Assembly: GCA_016215465.1 (NCBI GenBank)
Contig: JACRJT010000009.1
Coordinates: 1 to 64,000 of the forward strand
Source of the DNA: Nitrososphaerota archaeon
GTDB taxonomy: Archaea; Thermoproteota; Nitrososphaeria; Nitrososphaerales; Nitrosopumilaceae
DNA length: 64,000 nucleotides
Direction: 5' to 3'
The notes beneath the pieces are model-generated. The model was not told where the DNA came from. It saw only the letters and a program-made list of their open reading frames with translations, and ran no database searches. This document shows positions 24,448-35,100 of the stretch, in pieces (within the stretch, counting starts at the first letter, position 1; every line of letters begins with the position of its first letter). Position numbers and translations under genes: made by a program.

Positions 24448-27400
24448 CTATTTGAACCAACCAAAAACGGTTTGCTGGAGTGCGATGCTTGGAGCTACGG
24501 TGATCGAGCTAAGTGCCGCACCTGTTGCTCCGATTAAGCGTGACGTATCTTGACTGAACCCGAGTGATTTAGCTGCGCCTTCGACTGCCATGCCATGCTT
24601 GCCGGCAACATCTTCAATTCCCAAACCCTCATTTAGTGCCTCACCAAGTGCGAGACCACCACGAGCAGCATCAAGTAAATCCCCTACTACTGGAATGAAG
24701 CCAATTTCATCCATAGCTGCGCCAGTATAGTCGCCTTGATGTACAGCAGTTGCTGCGGATGCCTGTCCTGCAACTATTCCAAGAAGTGGGACAGCCGCAG
24801 CTAAATGACGCCCCGCCTTGCCTAGGGCTTTCAACACCTTTGCACCTTTGCCAGCTTTCTCGACCACCTCACCTCCAGCATGGACTAACTTCGCTTCTTT
24901 AGTAATCACTCTACCCGTGCTCGGATCGACTGATGGCCCATTAGGGGTGGATGGAGTCCAGTCCATCTTTGCACGCTCCGACAGATCCGCGGTTGCAGGC
25001 AATCTTTGTTTACTCGCTGATGCCGCATCCTCCAATCCCTTCGCTGTTTTGGGGCCTTTTGCCTGCTCGTTCAGATCGAGCTCCTTTGCGACGTTGTGAG
25101 GCGTTTTTTTCTTGCCCTCGAAGTCGGGATCCCACACGGGCTTGTCCCCTATGCCCGCCTGTACGGTGGGATCTTTCTTGGTGGACCAGACGGACGACAT
25201 CGGATCGCCCATTTTCTTAGGATCCAATTTGACTGAGGCAGCCTGCTTAACTCCTTTGTGGTGATGTTGCTCGATCGGTGTCTTTCCTCTCTTCTTTGCT
25301 AGTTTCTCGGCGCGTTTTTGCATAGGGTCAGGCTTGTATCCCTTCTTATTTGCGTCAGTGAGGTTTTGCTCCATTTCTCTAGCTTTTGCTGCAGTATCCC
25401 TACCACGTTGATCCTCATATTTTTTCGGCGCAGTTCCAGATGGATCGATGAAATTGGTTGGACTGGCTGACCCATAGGCGTATAGATTCAGTCCGCCCGT
25501 TATATTGATAGGATCACAACTCGTCCACCTTCCCAACCACGGTGCGTAATACCTTGCCCCATGATAATACAATCCGCTCTCCTCATCCCGCTCTTTTCCA
25601 GTATATCGATAACGCTTTGGTGTCTCAGTCTGACTACGTGCCGCTTGGTATGATGTACTACCATACGGATAGTATTCTTCATAAGAAATGACAATTCCCT
25701 CCATATCCAACTCTAAAATGGCCGAACCCAAGTGATTTCCGATCAGATAACGAATTAATGAAATATTCAGATCTGTGTTGTCAGAAATGTCCAACGTTTT
25801 CGTTTCTACTAGTGCAATTCTTTGCTTGTCATCCATCATATGCAGACTTGAACGTTCTAGTTTCCTAATGTTGCCATCATTTTCATATTTCCGATAGATC
25901 TCATAATTTCCAAGATAGATACGTTCTTCTTTGCGCTTTGGTTCATCTCCCATAGCAGCATACCAATCGGTGACTTTGCGTATTCTTTCTCCTGAAGAAT
26001 TATAGACATAGAAAGTGGTCTCTGGGGTACCACCGTTGTTGACTATTTGTTTTGATGTAGCTTGAAGTTGATCTCTGTAATCCCACTTCATCATATGCAA
26101 GTGTGACATTTTGATCATGTTTCCATGCTCATCGTATTCATAAGGTTCAGTTTTAGTACCGACCACAGTACTACTTAGACGATTGTTCTCATAGTTTTGG
26201 TTGACCAAGCCAAATTCATTATAATCACCTAGAACGATTAAACCGGATTCATTGTAGTCATAGCCACGACTCCAGCCAGGATGAGAAGGGTCAACTCCAC
26301 TATGAATTACTTCTCTGAAATTTCCGACACGATCGTATTGATAGGTTTCAGAATAAGTTCCCATGGCGTTTGGATCATTTGGATGTGGCAAGTTCAAATT
26401 TACTCGAGGTTCATCACTATGACTTGTTGGTGCAGGTGGTTTACGTGCACCAGTAACGGTCTGTCCCAAATGTTCTCTACCCGTAGCTTCTATCAGTCGA
26501 TAAATCGGATCATATGTATAGTCATTACTTGGTTCAACCACACTACCATGAGAAAAAATAGCATCTTGTGCATCATCTTGAATATGAGCAATATTGCCAA
26601 CAGGATCATAGGTGTATCGTAGATCCTGTAAAATTTTTGTACTTGAGTCTTGGTTTTTTTGCACTGTTTTCAAATGAATTAATCTAAATGTCAGATCATC
26701 GTATTCGTAAACTGTCTTAACACCATTATGATATTCTATGTATTCTCGCTGCCCTTTTGCATTATATCCAATATCATCAACAAATGCAGTTGGTATGGAT
26801 GCAACACGCATACGTCCGTTGTCATTCTCAATTAGGTTAGCTTCAACATGTTCAAGTAGATTGGCCTCATTATAGACAAATCGCGTAATAGTGCCATCAG
26901 GAGATGTCTGGGTCACAATTCGATTTAATGCATCAAAAGTAGTGCTGGCCCTAAAGGATTGTGCTTCGCTTTCAATTGGTGGTTGTGGCGTTACAGACCA
27001 ATCCAAGACATTTTTGTAGTCAATCGCAAGACGCCTGTTACTTTTGATCAGATTACCCTTAAAGTCATATTCTTCATTTTCTATTATACCCCCGCCATCA
27101 TAATGTTTGTAGACTCTGCCGCGATGATTTAGTGCACTACCTTGTGTCTCACCGTAAATTATTTGTTCTACCAGTTTTTCTGCTGAAACACCTTCGCTTA
27201 GGAGTATTTTTTTTGGTCTCCCAAGTTCATCATAAACAGCATGTATTTTGTGTGTTCGTTCATCCCATCTGTAGATGATCTTTCCTGTAACATCATTTAA
27301 TGTCCAACGTTTTCCTGCCTCCATGCTTTGCTGCTTTATACGATTACCTAACATGTCGTAATCATACAGCATTACTATACGCCCCATACCATAAGACATC

Positions 27401-30400
27401 ATGGTATTTCTTGGATCATCAATAACTGCACGTTGATTATTTTCTATATCCAACTCTGCACGTGTTGGGTATTTTCCTTCAGTACCATTGTTAGCAACGG
27501 TCAGAAATGCACGACCCAAGGAATCAAAATAAACAGTTACCGGAGTCTCTCGGTGTTCTGCGGCTTTTTGAGCTGCTTCCTGTTCTTTAGATCCTTTCTG
27601 ACCACCTATACGACTCTCATACCATGTTGGCAGATAATCAGCACTTGGCAAGCGTTGAAAGAATACTCCGACATGCGGATCGTTTTTCGGATCGGTCATC
27701 AGAACAGTATCGTTAACATCCCAAATTTCCTGTTTCCATTGATCAAAGACAACTTTTTCATGAGTATGGTTAGGGTGCAGTGTTGCCACAACACGCTCTA
27801 TCGGATCATAAAAAAATGTTGAACTAACGCCAATTATTTTGGCAAACTCAAAGATGTGTGTGTTGCTAAAAAATGGCTCGTATTTTTTGATCGGTTTGCC
27901 CTTGTTGTTAAATATTGTCCAGCCGCTTCCCACCCATCTTGGTGTAGGGGGAACTCCCTGTTCTTTGAGTGGTTCAGCTTGAATCTTTGTTTGGATTTCA
28001 CGTCCAAAGCCGTCAGAATAAGAGAGGCTATGCTGAATTGTGGTTGGTCTACCTACATCCAGATCTGTATCATGAGTTTCTCGTGCCAGAGTATAAACCA
28101 CATTAGGAAGAGGACTTGCTGTTCCACTACTGCGTTGGTAGCTATACAAATCATAAATAAGGCGAGTTGTTGCCTTTTTTAGAATACCATGTGGATTTAC
28201 AAAGGGATTCTGAATATGAGAGATTATTGTAGTATCATCCATGTTGAGATCGTCAAGAGTAAGATCATCTAGTGAATCCCCTTTGTGTTCTCCTTGCTTC
28301 CCCATTACTGCCGTGGCAACAACAAAGCCCAAAACATCAAATTTTACAGCTGAACGATTACGATTTGGATCCATTATCATTGAAGGTTGTAGTACTCGAT
28401 AGTCTTGTGTCATGACGGCAACAGTGTTGTCTAACGCATCATGTGTTTTTTGGAGTAATAGTGAATATTTGTCATAAGCAACAAACGTATTATTGTGAAA
28501 TGGATCCTCTAGTCTATGCGCTAAAAAGAAATGCTCTTTTGCAAATGCCAGTTCAGCAGCAGGATTATTGTTTGTATTTTCCCAGTAGAAAGTCCGACCA
28601 GATGGAACCCACCAATTTTGGTTACCAAGATGAACATAACCGCCCTCAGAAAGCATTGTAACAGTTACTTTGTTACCATAAATCTTGTTGAGTAATCCTG
28701 GCGTGAAAGCAAGTTTGTAGCTTTCGAATGGTAGGGCTAGCGATTCCACAATCCCAAACTGGAGAGGTCCTGTGAGATCGTTTTTTCGATAGCGAATTTT
28801 TGTGTGCTCTATTAGACGTTTTTGCAAACCACTGGGCGGTTTTTCTTCATAGTTCAATGCGGCTGCTGTTATTACAGCCTCATCAATTCTTGCAAAATCA
28901 AATCTTTTACCTGCATTTGATATCAGACCAGTCAGCTCGTATGTACGACTCTCATGCTCCACTGGAGTACGATGAATATCATCTTGGTCAATGGAATTTG
29001 TAAAATTATTCTCTGTACAAGTGATCAGTGTTTTAGTTTGTTTTTTCTGATCAAGTAAAGACAAATCTGCATCCGATTGTCTGCGACCATAACCTATGCT
29101 TGCGGATCTAAGAACATTTCCATACGCATCAACTTTGAGTATAACAGTATGGCCGATTCGTGGATCATTGAGATTACGTTCATAGTGATAATCTATTTGC
29201 TCACGTGGATGAGTAAAAAATACGGCATGTTTGTTCCCCGTCAATGGTTGAAGCATTTCAACATCATAGTTGCGCTCAGATACACTGTATGGATGCATGC
29301 TCTTTGGTGAACTGTCAAGTGCATAGATTTCCTGACGCAGTATGGAACCCTTCAAGGATCTGCTGGCCTGACGTTTTTCCTCATCACTAAGATTCCAAGG
29401 AATACACCCCCCAGAAGCAAGAAGTGATTTAGGACGAACAGTATCAGGTAAAAGCGTCTTTACAAACACTTGAAATTTCTGTTCATAATCTTGTTCGTAT
29501 TTTTTTGGTGCACCATAATATTCATGTGCAAAAAAAAGGCTAATGTAGTCACCTTCTAGGTATGAGCCAGTATGAAACCATGTCTTTGTCAGGATTGGTG
29601 GGGCATGATAAGACGCGATATTATTATCAAATAATCCGTCACCTTCATGCAAGCTTGAATTGACAAATCTTTCGAACTCTTCCGTATCAAATTGATCAAC
29701 ACGTCCAAATCCACGAAACTCGCGTTCGTCTCCATCATAATATCCATTATGGTACTTGTAAGTTGTTACAAGCTTGGTTTTGCTGATATGATCTATGGTT
29801 TCTGTTTTTTCTACTACAAGTACGGGAAAAGGTAAATTTGAGACCCAAGGTTCGTGATTTTTCTTGTCTTCAAGATAGAATTTAGTAGATGGGGCATACT
29901 GAACGCGTGTTGTTGCGCCCATGTTGTTATCCATTTCATATAGAAGGTATGGTTTTATTCCACCATTAAAATCCAAAACCTTGTAGTTACTACCTGAAAG
30001 ATGTGCACCATAATCATAACTCCAAACAAGTGATGATGTGCCGGTGCCAAAAAAATCAGCAAATTGTACAGAGGTAAGATCCGTTACAAATGGCGTACCA
30101 TTAACAGTATGTTTTTTACTCCAGCTATTTCCTGATTGGTTAAACCAAAAGTGAACTGAATTAAAATCAACATATACTATACTTGCACATCCACTACCAT
30201 CCAATTCTGTAAGGAAGAGTCGTTTTGGATCAAAGTCGTGTTCAAGGATTGGTGCATGTGCCATTGTGATTCTTTTGCCAAATTTACCATATCCAAGGTT
30301 TGGCCAATAATCAATTCTACCATTGTGAATCATGACAATATCATTGAGACCATTCCCTGTCATGCCAGCAAGGCGTATTCTGCCAGAAGGATCGTCAAAA

Positions 30401-32157
30401 TAAACATCTGGAAATTCGTCCAGATTATGCTTCCGTTCTATCATATGTGGTTTGTCGTATCCTTTTTCGCTCAAAGAAGGGTACCATAGAAAATGGTGAT
30501 CACTAGTAACAAGAATATCTGACAGACCGTCTCCCGTGAGATCAACTAAACGTAAGTTTGGATCAGAAAGGGTTAAGACAGTCGGAATCTTCTCAAATTT
30601 TTTAAAAGGTTTCCAGTTTCCATCTCGAGTTGATTCAAAAAAACCAGACATGCTGGGACTGGTAACAATAAGATCTGCAAGGCCGTCTCCGCCAATGTCG
30701 CCAAAGACCACATTTGGATCTGAGAGCTGTAATCCAGACGGTGTTTGATGCTGTGGATGACGTCTCTCAATTTTGCCATCACCAAGATTTTCCCACAGGT
30801 AATAGCCAGTATGGGTTGTATTCAAAATATCTGGTAGTCCGTTACCAGAAATATCAATCAGTGTAAAGTTCGGATCATCGAGTGCTCTTGGCGGCAGATC
30901 GTTTCCTTTGGCACTAATTGACTGGTATCGCTGTTTATGCGGATTGAATTCGGTATACTTGAAGGTTATAGGGGGCATCTTTTTTGATGTATATGTTCCA
31001 TCTGGCTCCTTTCGATATCCTTTGACAGTAACTGCAGTAAGAAAAGAGATTAGAGTATCCGGGTTATTACTGTATTCAAAATTAGTTGAACGCACCAGAG
31101 TAGGTCCTCCAAGTTCCTTGAAATGATGAAACATCAAAACACGGCGACATCGTCTCAAAGTTCGAATCTCAAATCCTGCACGAAAACTAGAAAACGGATC
31201 CGGGCGAATAGGAATCATATTATTTTGTGAATCTACAACAAAAGTTTCTTGACGTCCTATTGGAGGAGGCTCGTGATATGTTTCAAAATTATTCTCGTCA
31301 AAATAATCAAAGACAACCTCAAACGCATAACGCCTTTTTGTTGTAGCTAACCTATCATCTAGGTCTGTGCCTTTTCGTTCAACACCAATCTCTTTATCAT
31401 CATCATACAGTACAGGATTATTGTTTTCATCTACCAGTCGTTTGGGAAGGTTTCCATAGTAAATTCGTCTAAGGTATAGTTGGCAGTAAGTTCTGTTCAC
31501 CTCAAAAATGTCGTTTCTAAATGGATTTTGCTGACTGTGATTATCACGTGCATATTCATAAAGAATATGGTTTCCCTTATCATCAAATGTTTCCTGCAAC
31601 AGCCATTCAAAAATATGATGAGGGTTTTGAGGATCAAACATTCTGGCATCAGCAGTTTTTCCATAAATGCTGGTTACGTTTTCTTTTGTGATTATTCTCC
31701 AATGGACGCCACTATCATCTTTTACCCACTTTTCAATTCTTGCAAACAATCCCTCAATTCTAGGTCGGTAAAGATGAATAACATACGGCGGTCTTGTCTT
31801 GACAACAGGGGCGTAAGCTTCATCTAAAACCGGAACAAGGTCTTCTGCACCTGAAAGAACAAAAACATCCTCGTCTGTGTACTTTGGAAGACCTTTCTCC
31901 GTTTTGCAAGTAATTCTAGGTATAGGAAAGTCCCAACCCATCCCATGTGAACTGTTCCCATTTCCAGAGCTATACTGTAAGGTTAGTTGTGGTCCAAATC
32001 CACTACGGCTTGGAGAAGTTGCAATAGGGATTGAAAAGTTGCCCGTACCAGTTTGAAGATTTGGTTGAAATTTTTCACCAATCCCGCTTATTGCACCACC
32101 ACCTTTTGGTAAGTTCAGAGTTGGTGATCCTGTGCCTGATTTGTTTGCCATGCGCAT
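24448..32157 (-). CDS. Fused TcB-TcC toxin-complex protein (SpvB / FG-GAP / RHS, variable toxin tip)
   Basis: A 2,569-residue protein with the full domain order of an insecticidal-type Tc cocoon. Residues about 5-340 are the SpvB domain (LNLPKGGGAISGIGEKFQP at the start). Residues about 420-650 hold FG-GAP/VCBS propeller repeats (DISGNGLPDIL, DIGGDGLADLI, DLTGDGLSDIL, GMTGNGLNDIV), the TcA-docking propeller. TcdB middle domains follow, then YD/RHS repeats and the RHS core YRYTGKERDEESGLYYHGAR...GRWTSCDPI ending in DPSG (residues 2238-2241), where TcC self-cleaves. The last 328 residues are the variable effector, with HHHKG and a hydrophobic PVVGDLLDAARGG region. TcB and TcC are fused. The gene is second from last in the operon. 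Confidence 0.9.
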   Translation of the reverse strand: MRMANKSGTGSPTLNLPKGGGAISGIGEKFQPNLQTGTGNFSIPIATSPSRSGFGPQLTLQYSSGNGNSSHGMGWDFPIPRITCKTEKGLPKYTDEDVFVLSGAEDLVPVLDEAYAPVVKTRPPYVIHLYRPRIEGLFARIEKWVKDDSGVHWRIITKENVTSIYGKTADARMFDPQNPHHIFEWLLQETFDDKGNHILYEYARDNHSQQNPFRNDIFEVNRTYCQLYLRRIYYGNLPKRLVDENNNPVLYDDDKEIGVERKGTDLDDRLATTKRRYAFEVVFDYFDENNFETYHEPPPIGRQETFVVDSQNNMIPIRPDPFSSFRAGFEIRTLRRCRRVLMFHHFKELGGPTLVRSTNFEYSNNPDTLISFLTAVTVKGYRKEPDGTYTSKKMPPITFKYTEFNPHKQRYQSISAKGNDLPPRALDDPNFTLIDISGNGLPDILNTTHTGYYLWENLGDGKIERRHPQHQTPSGLQLSDPNVVFGDIGGDGLADLIVTSPSMSGFFESTRDGNWKPFKKFEKIPTVLTLSDPNLRLVDLTGDGLSDILVTSDHHFLWYPSLSEKGYDKPHMIERKHNLDEFPDVYFDDPSGRIRLAGMTGNGLNDIVMIHNGRIDYWPNLGYGKFGKRITMAHAPILEHDFDPKRLFLTELDGSGCASIVYVDFNSVHFWFNQSGNSWSKKHTVNGTPFVTDLTSVQFADFFGTGTSSLVWSYDYGAHLSGSNYKVLDFNGGIKPYLLYEMDNNMGATTRVQYAPSTKFYLEDKKNHEPWVSNLPFPVLVVEKTETIDHISKTKLVTTYKYHNGYYDGDEREFRGFGRVDQFDTEEFERFVNSSLHEGDGLFDNNIASYHAPPILTKTWFHTGSYLEGDYISLFFAHEYYGAPKKYEQDYEQKFQVFVKTLLPDTVRPKSLLASGGCIPWNLSDEEKRQASRSLKGSILRQEIYALDSSPKSMHPYSVSERNYDVEMLQPLTGNKHAVFFTHPREQIDYHYERNLNDPRIGHTVILKVDAYGNVLRSASIGYGRRQSDADLSLLDQKKQTKTLITCTENNFTNSIDQDDIHRTPVEHESRTYELTGLISNAGKRFDFARIDEAVITAAALNYEEKPPSGLQKRLIEHTKIRYRKNDLTGPLQFGIVESLALPFESYKLAFTPGLLNKIYGNKVTVTMLSEGGYVHLGNQNWWVPSGRTFYWENTNNNPAAELAFAKEHFFLAHRLEDPFHNNTFVAYDKYSLLLQKTHDALDNTVAVMTQDYRVLQPSMIMDPNRNRSAVKFDVLGFVVATAVMGKQGEHKGDSLDDLTLDDLNMDDTTIISHIQNPFVNPHGILKKATTRLIYDLYSYQRSSGTASPLPNVVYTLARETHDTDLDVGRPTTIQHSLSYSDGFGREIQTKIQAEPLKEQGVPPTPRWVGSGWTIFNNKGKPIKKYEPFFSNTHIFEFAKIIGVSSTFFYDPIERVVATLHPNHTHEKVVFDQWKQEIWDVNDTVLMTDPKNDPHVGVFFQRLPSADYLPTWYESRIGGQKGSKEQEAAQKAAEHRETPVTVYFDSLGRAFLTVANNGTEGKYPTRAELDIENNQRAVIDDPRNTMMSYGMGRIVMLYDYDMLGNRIKQQSMEAGKRWTLNDVTGKIIYRWDERTHKIHAVYDELGRPKKILLSEGVSAEKLVEQIIYGETQGSALNHRGRVYKHYDGGGIIENEEYDFKGNLIKSNRRLAIDYKNVLDWSVTPQPPIESEAQSFRASTTFDALNRIVTQTSPDGTITRFVYNEANLLEHVEANLIENDNGRMRVASIPTAFVDDIGYNAKGQREYIEYHNGVKTVYEYDDLTFRLIHLKTVQKNQDSSTKILQDLRYTYDPVGNIAHIQDDAQDAIFSHGSVVEPSNDYTYDPIYRLIEATGREHLGQTVTGARKPPAPTSHSDEPRVNLNLPHPNDPNAMGTYSETYQYDRVGNFREVIHSGVDPSHPGWSRGYDYNESGLIVLGDYNEFGLVNQNYENNRLSSTVVGTKTEPYEYDEHGNMIKMSHLHMMKWDYRDQLQATSKQIVNNGGTPETTFYVYNSSGERIRKVTDWYAAMGDEPKRKEERIYLGNYEIYRKYENDGNIRKLERSSLHMMDDKQRIALVETKTLDISDNTDLNISLIRYLIGNHLGSAILELDMEGIVISYEEYYPYGSTSYQAARSQTETPKRYRYTGKERDEESGLYYHGARYYAPWLGRWTSCDPINITGGLNLYAYGSASPTNFIDPSGTAPKKYEDQRGRDTAAKAREMEQNLTDANKKGYKPDPMQKRAEKLAKKRGKTPIEQHHHKGVKQAASVKLDPKKMGDPMSSVWSTKKDPTVQAGIGDKPVWDPDFEGKKKTPHNVAKELDLNEQAKGPKTAKGLEDAASASKQRLPATADLSERAKMDWTPSTPNGPSVDPSTGRVITKEAKLVHAGGEVVEKAGKGAKVLKALGKAGRHLAAAVPLLGIVAGQASAATAVHQGDYTGAAMDEIGFIPVVGDLLDAARGGLALGEALNEGLGIEDVAGKHGMAVEGAAKSLGFSQDTSRLIGATGAALSSITVAPSIALQQTVFGWFK

Positions 32158-32168
32158 TATTCACCGAG

Positions 32169-35100
32169 TCATACTCTACCAGCTAGATCTGAGATATGTA
32201 TGTCCTCAAATTCTGCACCGTCGTCTTTGGCAAAAAAGCCGACAGAGCCCGATGATATGTCATTATCCTGCGCAGTTACCAGCAGGTGATCATTGATTGC
32301 GACTTTTATAGTTCCATTCACAAAGAAAATGTTTAGCCGGCATTTACTACCACGTAACAGCTGAATATCCTGGATCAAAGCAAGTTGTGTTGTAGTATTG
32401 TTCCGAATTTTTTGTATCTCCAAATCAACTCGTGTAGAATTTGCCGAATGGTTGATGAATTTCACTATATAGTAAAATGGTCTGTTTGTTGCACCAACGC
32501 CGTATTTTAATACAAAGCCAGCCTCTGCACCACCACCTTTTGGCAGAATCATAACAGAGGCTAACTCAAAGTTTGTTAGACTTGGCATAGTAGCTGGTAA
32601 AAATAGCGCAGGGCCGGCAATGCGCTTTTTCAGTGAACCACTATTATTATCACGGTGCCACCTGCTACCCACAACCAGTGATACTGGGGGTAACAAAATT
32701 TCAGACCATGTTGAAGGTGCAATGCGATAATTCGGTATCATGATAGAAGGAGGTAGGACAAGAAAAGCATCCAGGCCTTTACTGAAATTACACCAAAAGA
32801 TCACAGGGTTCCCGCACTCTCCAGCAATTTCGTATCCATATCTAAATATCAGCCAGAGATCATTCAGTCTTGAAAGTTTATTTTCATCAAAGATGTTTTC
32901 CCCATTCGGATCGGGAATTGGATCACCATTTGAATCAAGAATTAAATCTCCTGTCGTTGCATCTACCCCATACTTTATCGGCATCCCCGTTCCGTTAGTT
33001 TTTGCTAGGTTGGGATTATCTTCTGCGAGTATTTCTAGGAACCACAAATCTTCTGGAGATTGATTGATGAATGCCTTAGTAGCAACTACGTAGTAGGGTA
33101 GCGACGGATCGACCAATAATGATTCTGTAGCATTTGGAACCCAGGCAAGTGAACTGGTATTATTTGTTGCTTCATCGTAACCAGGCGAGTGTATCTTGGA
33201 GGTAATCCTTGGATGCATCTCTATGGGCCCTTTAGCTGAGAGAAAAGCCAGAATAATACCATCTATCTTTCTGTTGATTTCGTTGACGGGAAATTCTTCA
33301 GGATCTACCCTAAACGAAATAATTCTTCGCAGTAAGGATGATGCTTTATTTTCACTAGGGTTCAACAAGTGGTAGAACTGGTCTGGCAGACTCTCTCGGA
33401 AGGAATACCCCTTTGTCTTCTGCATAATAGATTGTCTTGATGCTATCAATTTTCTTCTTTCAAGTTCTACTGCCTCTTTTAATACTGGATCAAACTGTGC
33501 CGTATAGTAAAATATCAAGTTGATATCTGTAATTGTATTTAGGTCAAAATCGTTGCTACATGGGGATATCTCAAGTCTCCAAGTAGAGGCTAAACCACCT
33601 CCTTCAAAAACGCCCAGTTGCTCGCCGGGTTCCCGTGCTCTCAGAATGACGCTGTCTCTTCGGATATCAAACGATGAAAGGATAAGGGTTTCCTCTGGTT
33701 GTACAACTGCTGCTATCTTGTGTTGAGTGGGCGTATATCTTATCCAGTCTGAGACAACGTTTCCATTTACAGGATACTTGTTGTTTCTGTCTTGGAATCG
33801 CTCATATGACACGCCCATCTTTGTCAGTGTGCCTCTAATTCCGCCTTGTCCCACCAAAGCGCTGACTTCAACTTCTACATCTATCAACTTTCTTGCATAT
33901 GTACCTGGATGGTCAAGGTCAAAGTCGCTTACAGTAGTATCGAATGTTATACTACCAGATCGTTTAAAATCCTCGAAAGCTTGGAAATCTCGCACCCGTA
34001 ATGAAACACTATGCTTTATCGGAATACGCTTTATACTTCCGCTGATTATTCGTTCTCCCTCTATAGAGTCCAGATCAGATAAAAGTGCATCACCAGCTAA
34101 ATAATTCTCTGCAGATGAATAATCAAATTTTATGCGATCAATACGCCTTCCTTCTGCAAATTCAAACGCTTGCTCGGTCATGAATGCAAGTTGTATGGCC
34201 TGATCAAGATATTTTTGGGCCATTTCCTGCATACGTTTTGATGCCTCATACCAAAAATCAGTGTTAAGAGTTTTATTCATAGCAAAATCGAAATTTGACC
34301 TAGTAAACGCCAAGTTAGAGGCCGCTATAGCACGTTGCATCTGTACAATACTAGCACTGATATTGGCACGATTTAGCTCTGCTAATGAAAGATCTTTTGC
34401 TTTTTGTAACTCTAATTGCTGCCTTTGGAGTTCGCTCTTTTGCATACTAATTTCAATTGAGGATGACAAATAGCCAGTAATCCCTCCAAAAACACCGCCT
34501 CCTACGGCAGCAAAGGGATTTCCACCGGATAATCCACTAAAGGAACTAGCTCCACTTATTGTTCCACCCACAGTGCCCAATGCTTCTTTAATAGGTCCCA
34601 AAAATTCAAGCTCTATCTGGCGATTTGAGTTGTTCCATAATCTTTGATCAGCAAGAGCGACGGATCTATTAGAGATCTCAATAGTAGCATCCGCCTCGTC
34701 TAGTCTCCTTGATTCAACATCCAATTGGCTTGTTGCAGTAGCAACTTGTTGAGATAATGACCTTTGATTTCCCAATTCAGATTCAGCTGAGGAGAGGAAA
34801 TTCAGCGAATCCCGTTCCAGAGATTTTGCACGCTCTGCATAATATCTAGCAGTGCTCAAAAGAAATGAATACGCCCAGATAGGGATATAGTTTGGAGAAT
34901 ATCCAAGAAAATTAAGCCCATTATCAATTCTCATGAGACCAGCATCGGCGGAGAGAGCATATTGAATTGCCAATGGATTGAGATTATTTGTGAGCATATG
35001 ATTCAAATATGAATCAAAATCTGCAAATTGTTTGTCGTATACCAGCGACCAAGTCGGGAATAGAATTCGGATAACCTGTGCATATCTTTGTTTTGCTAGT

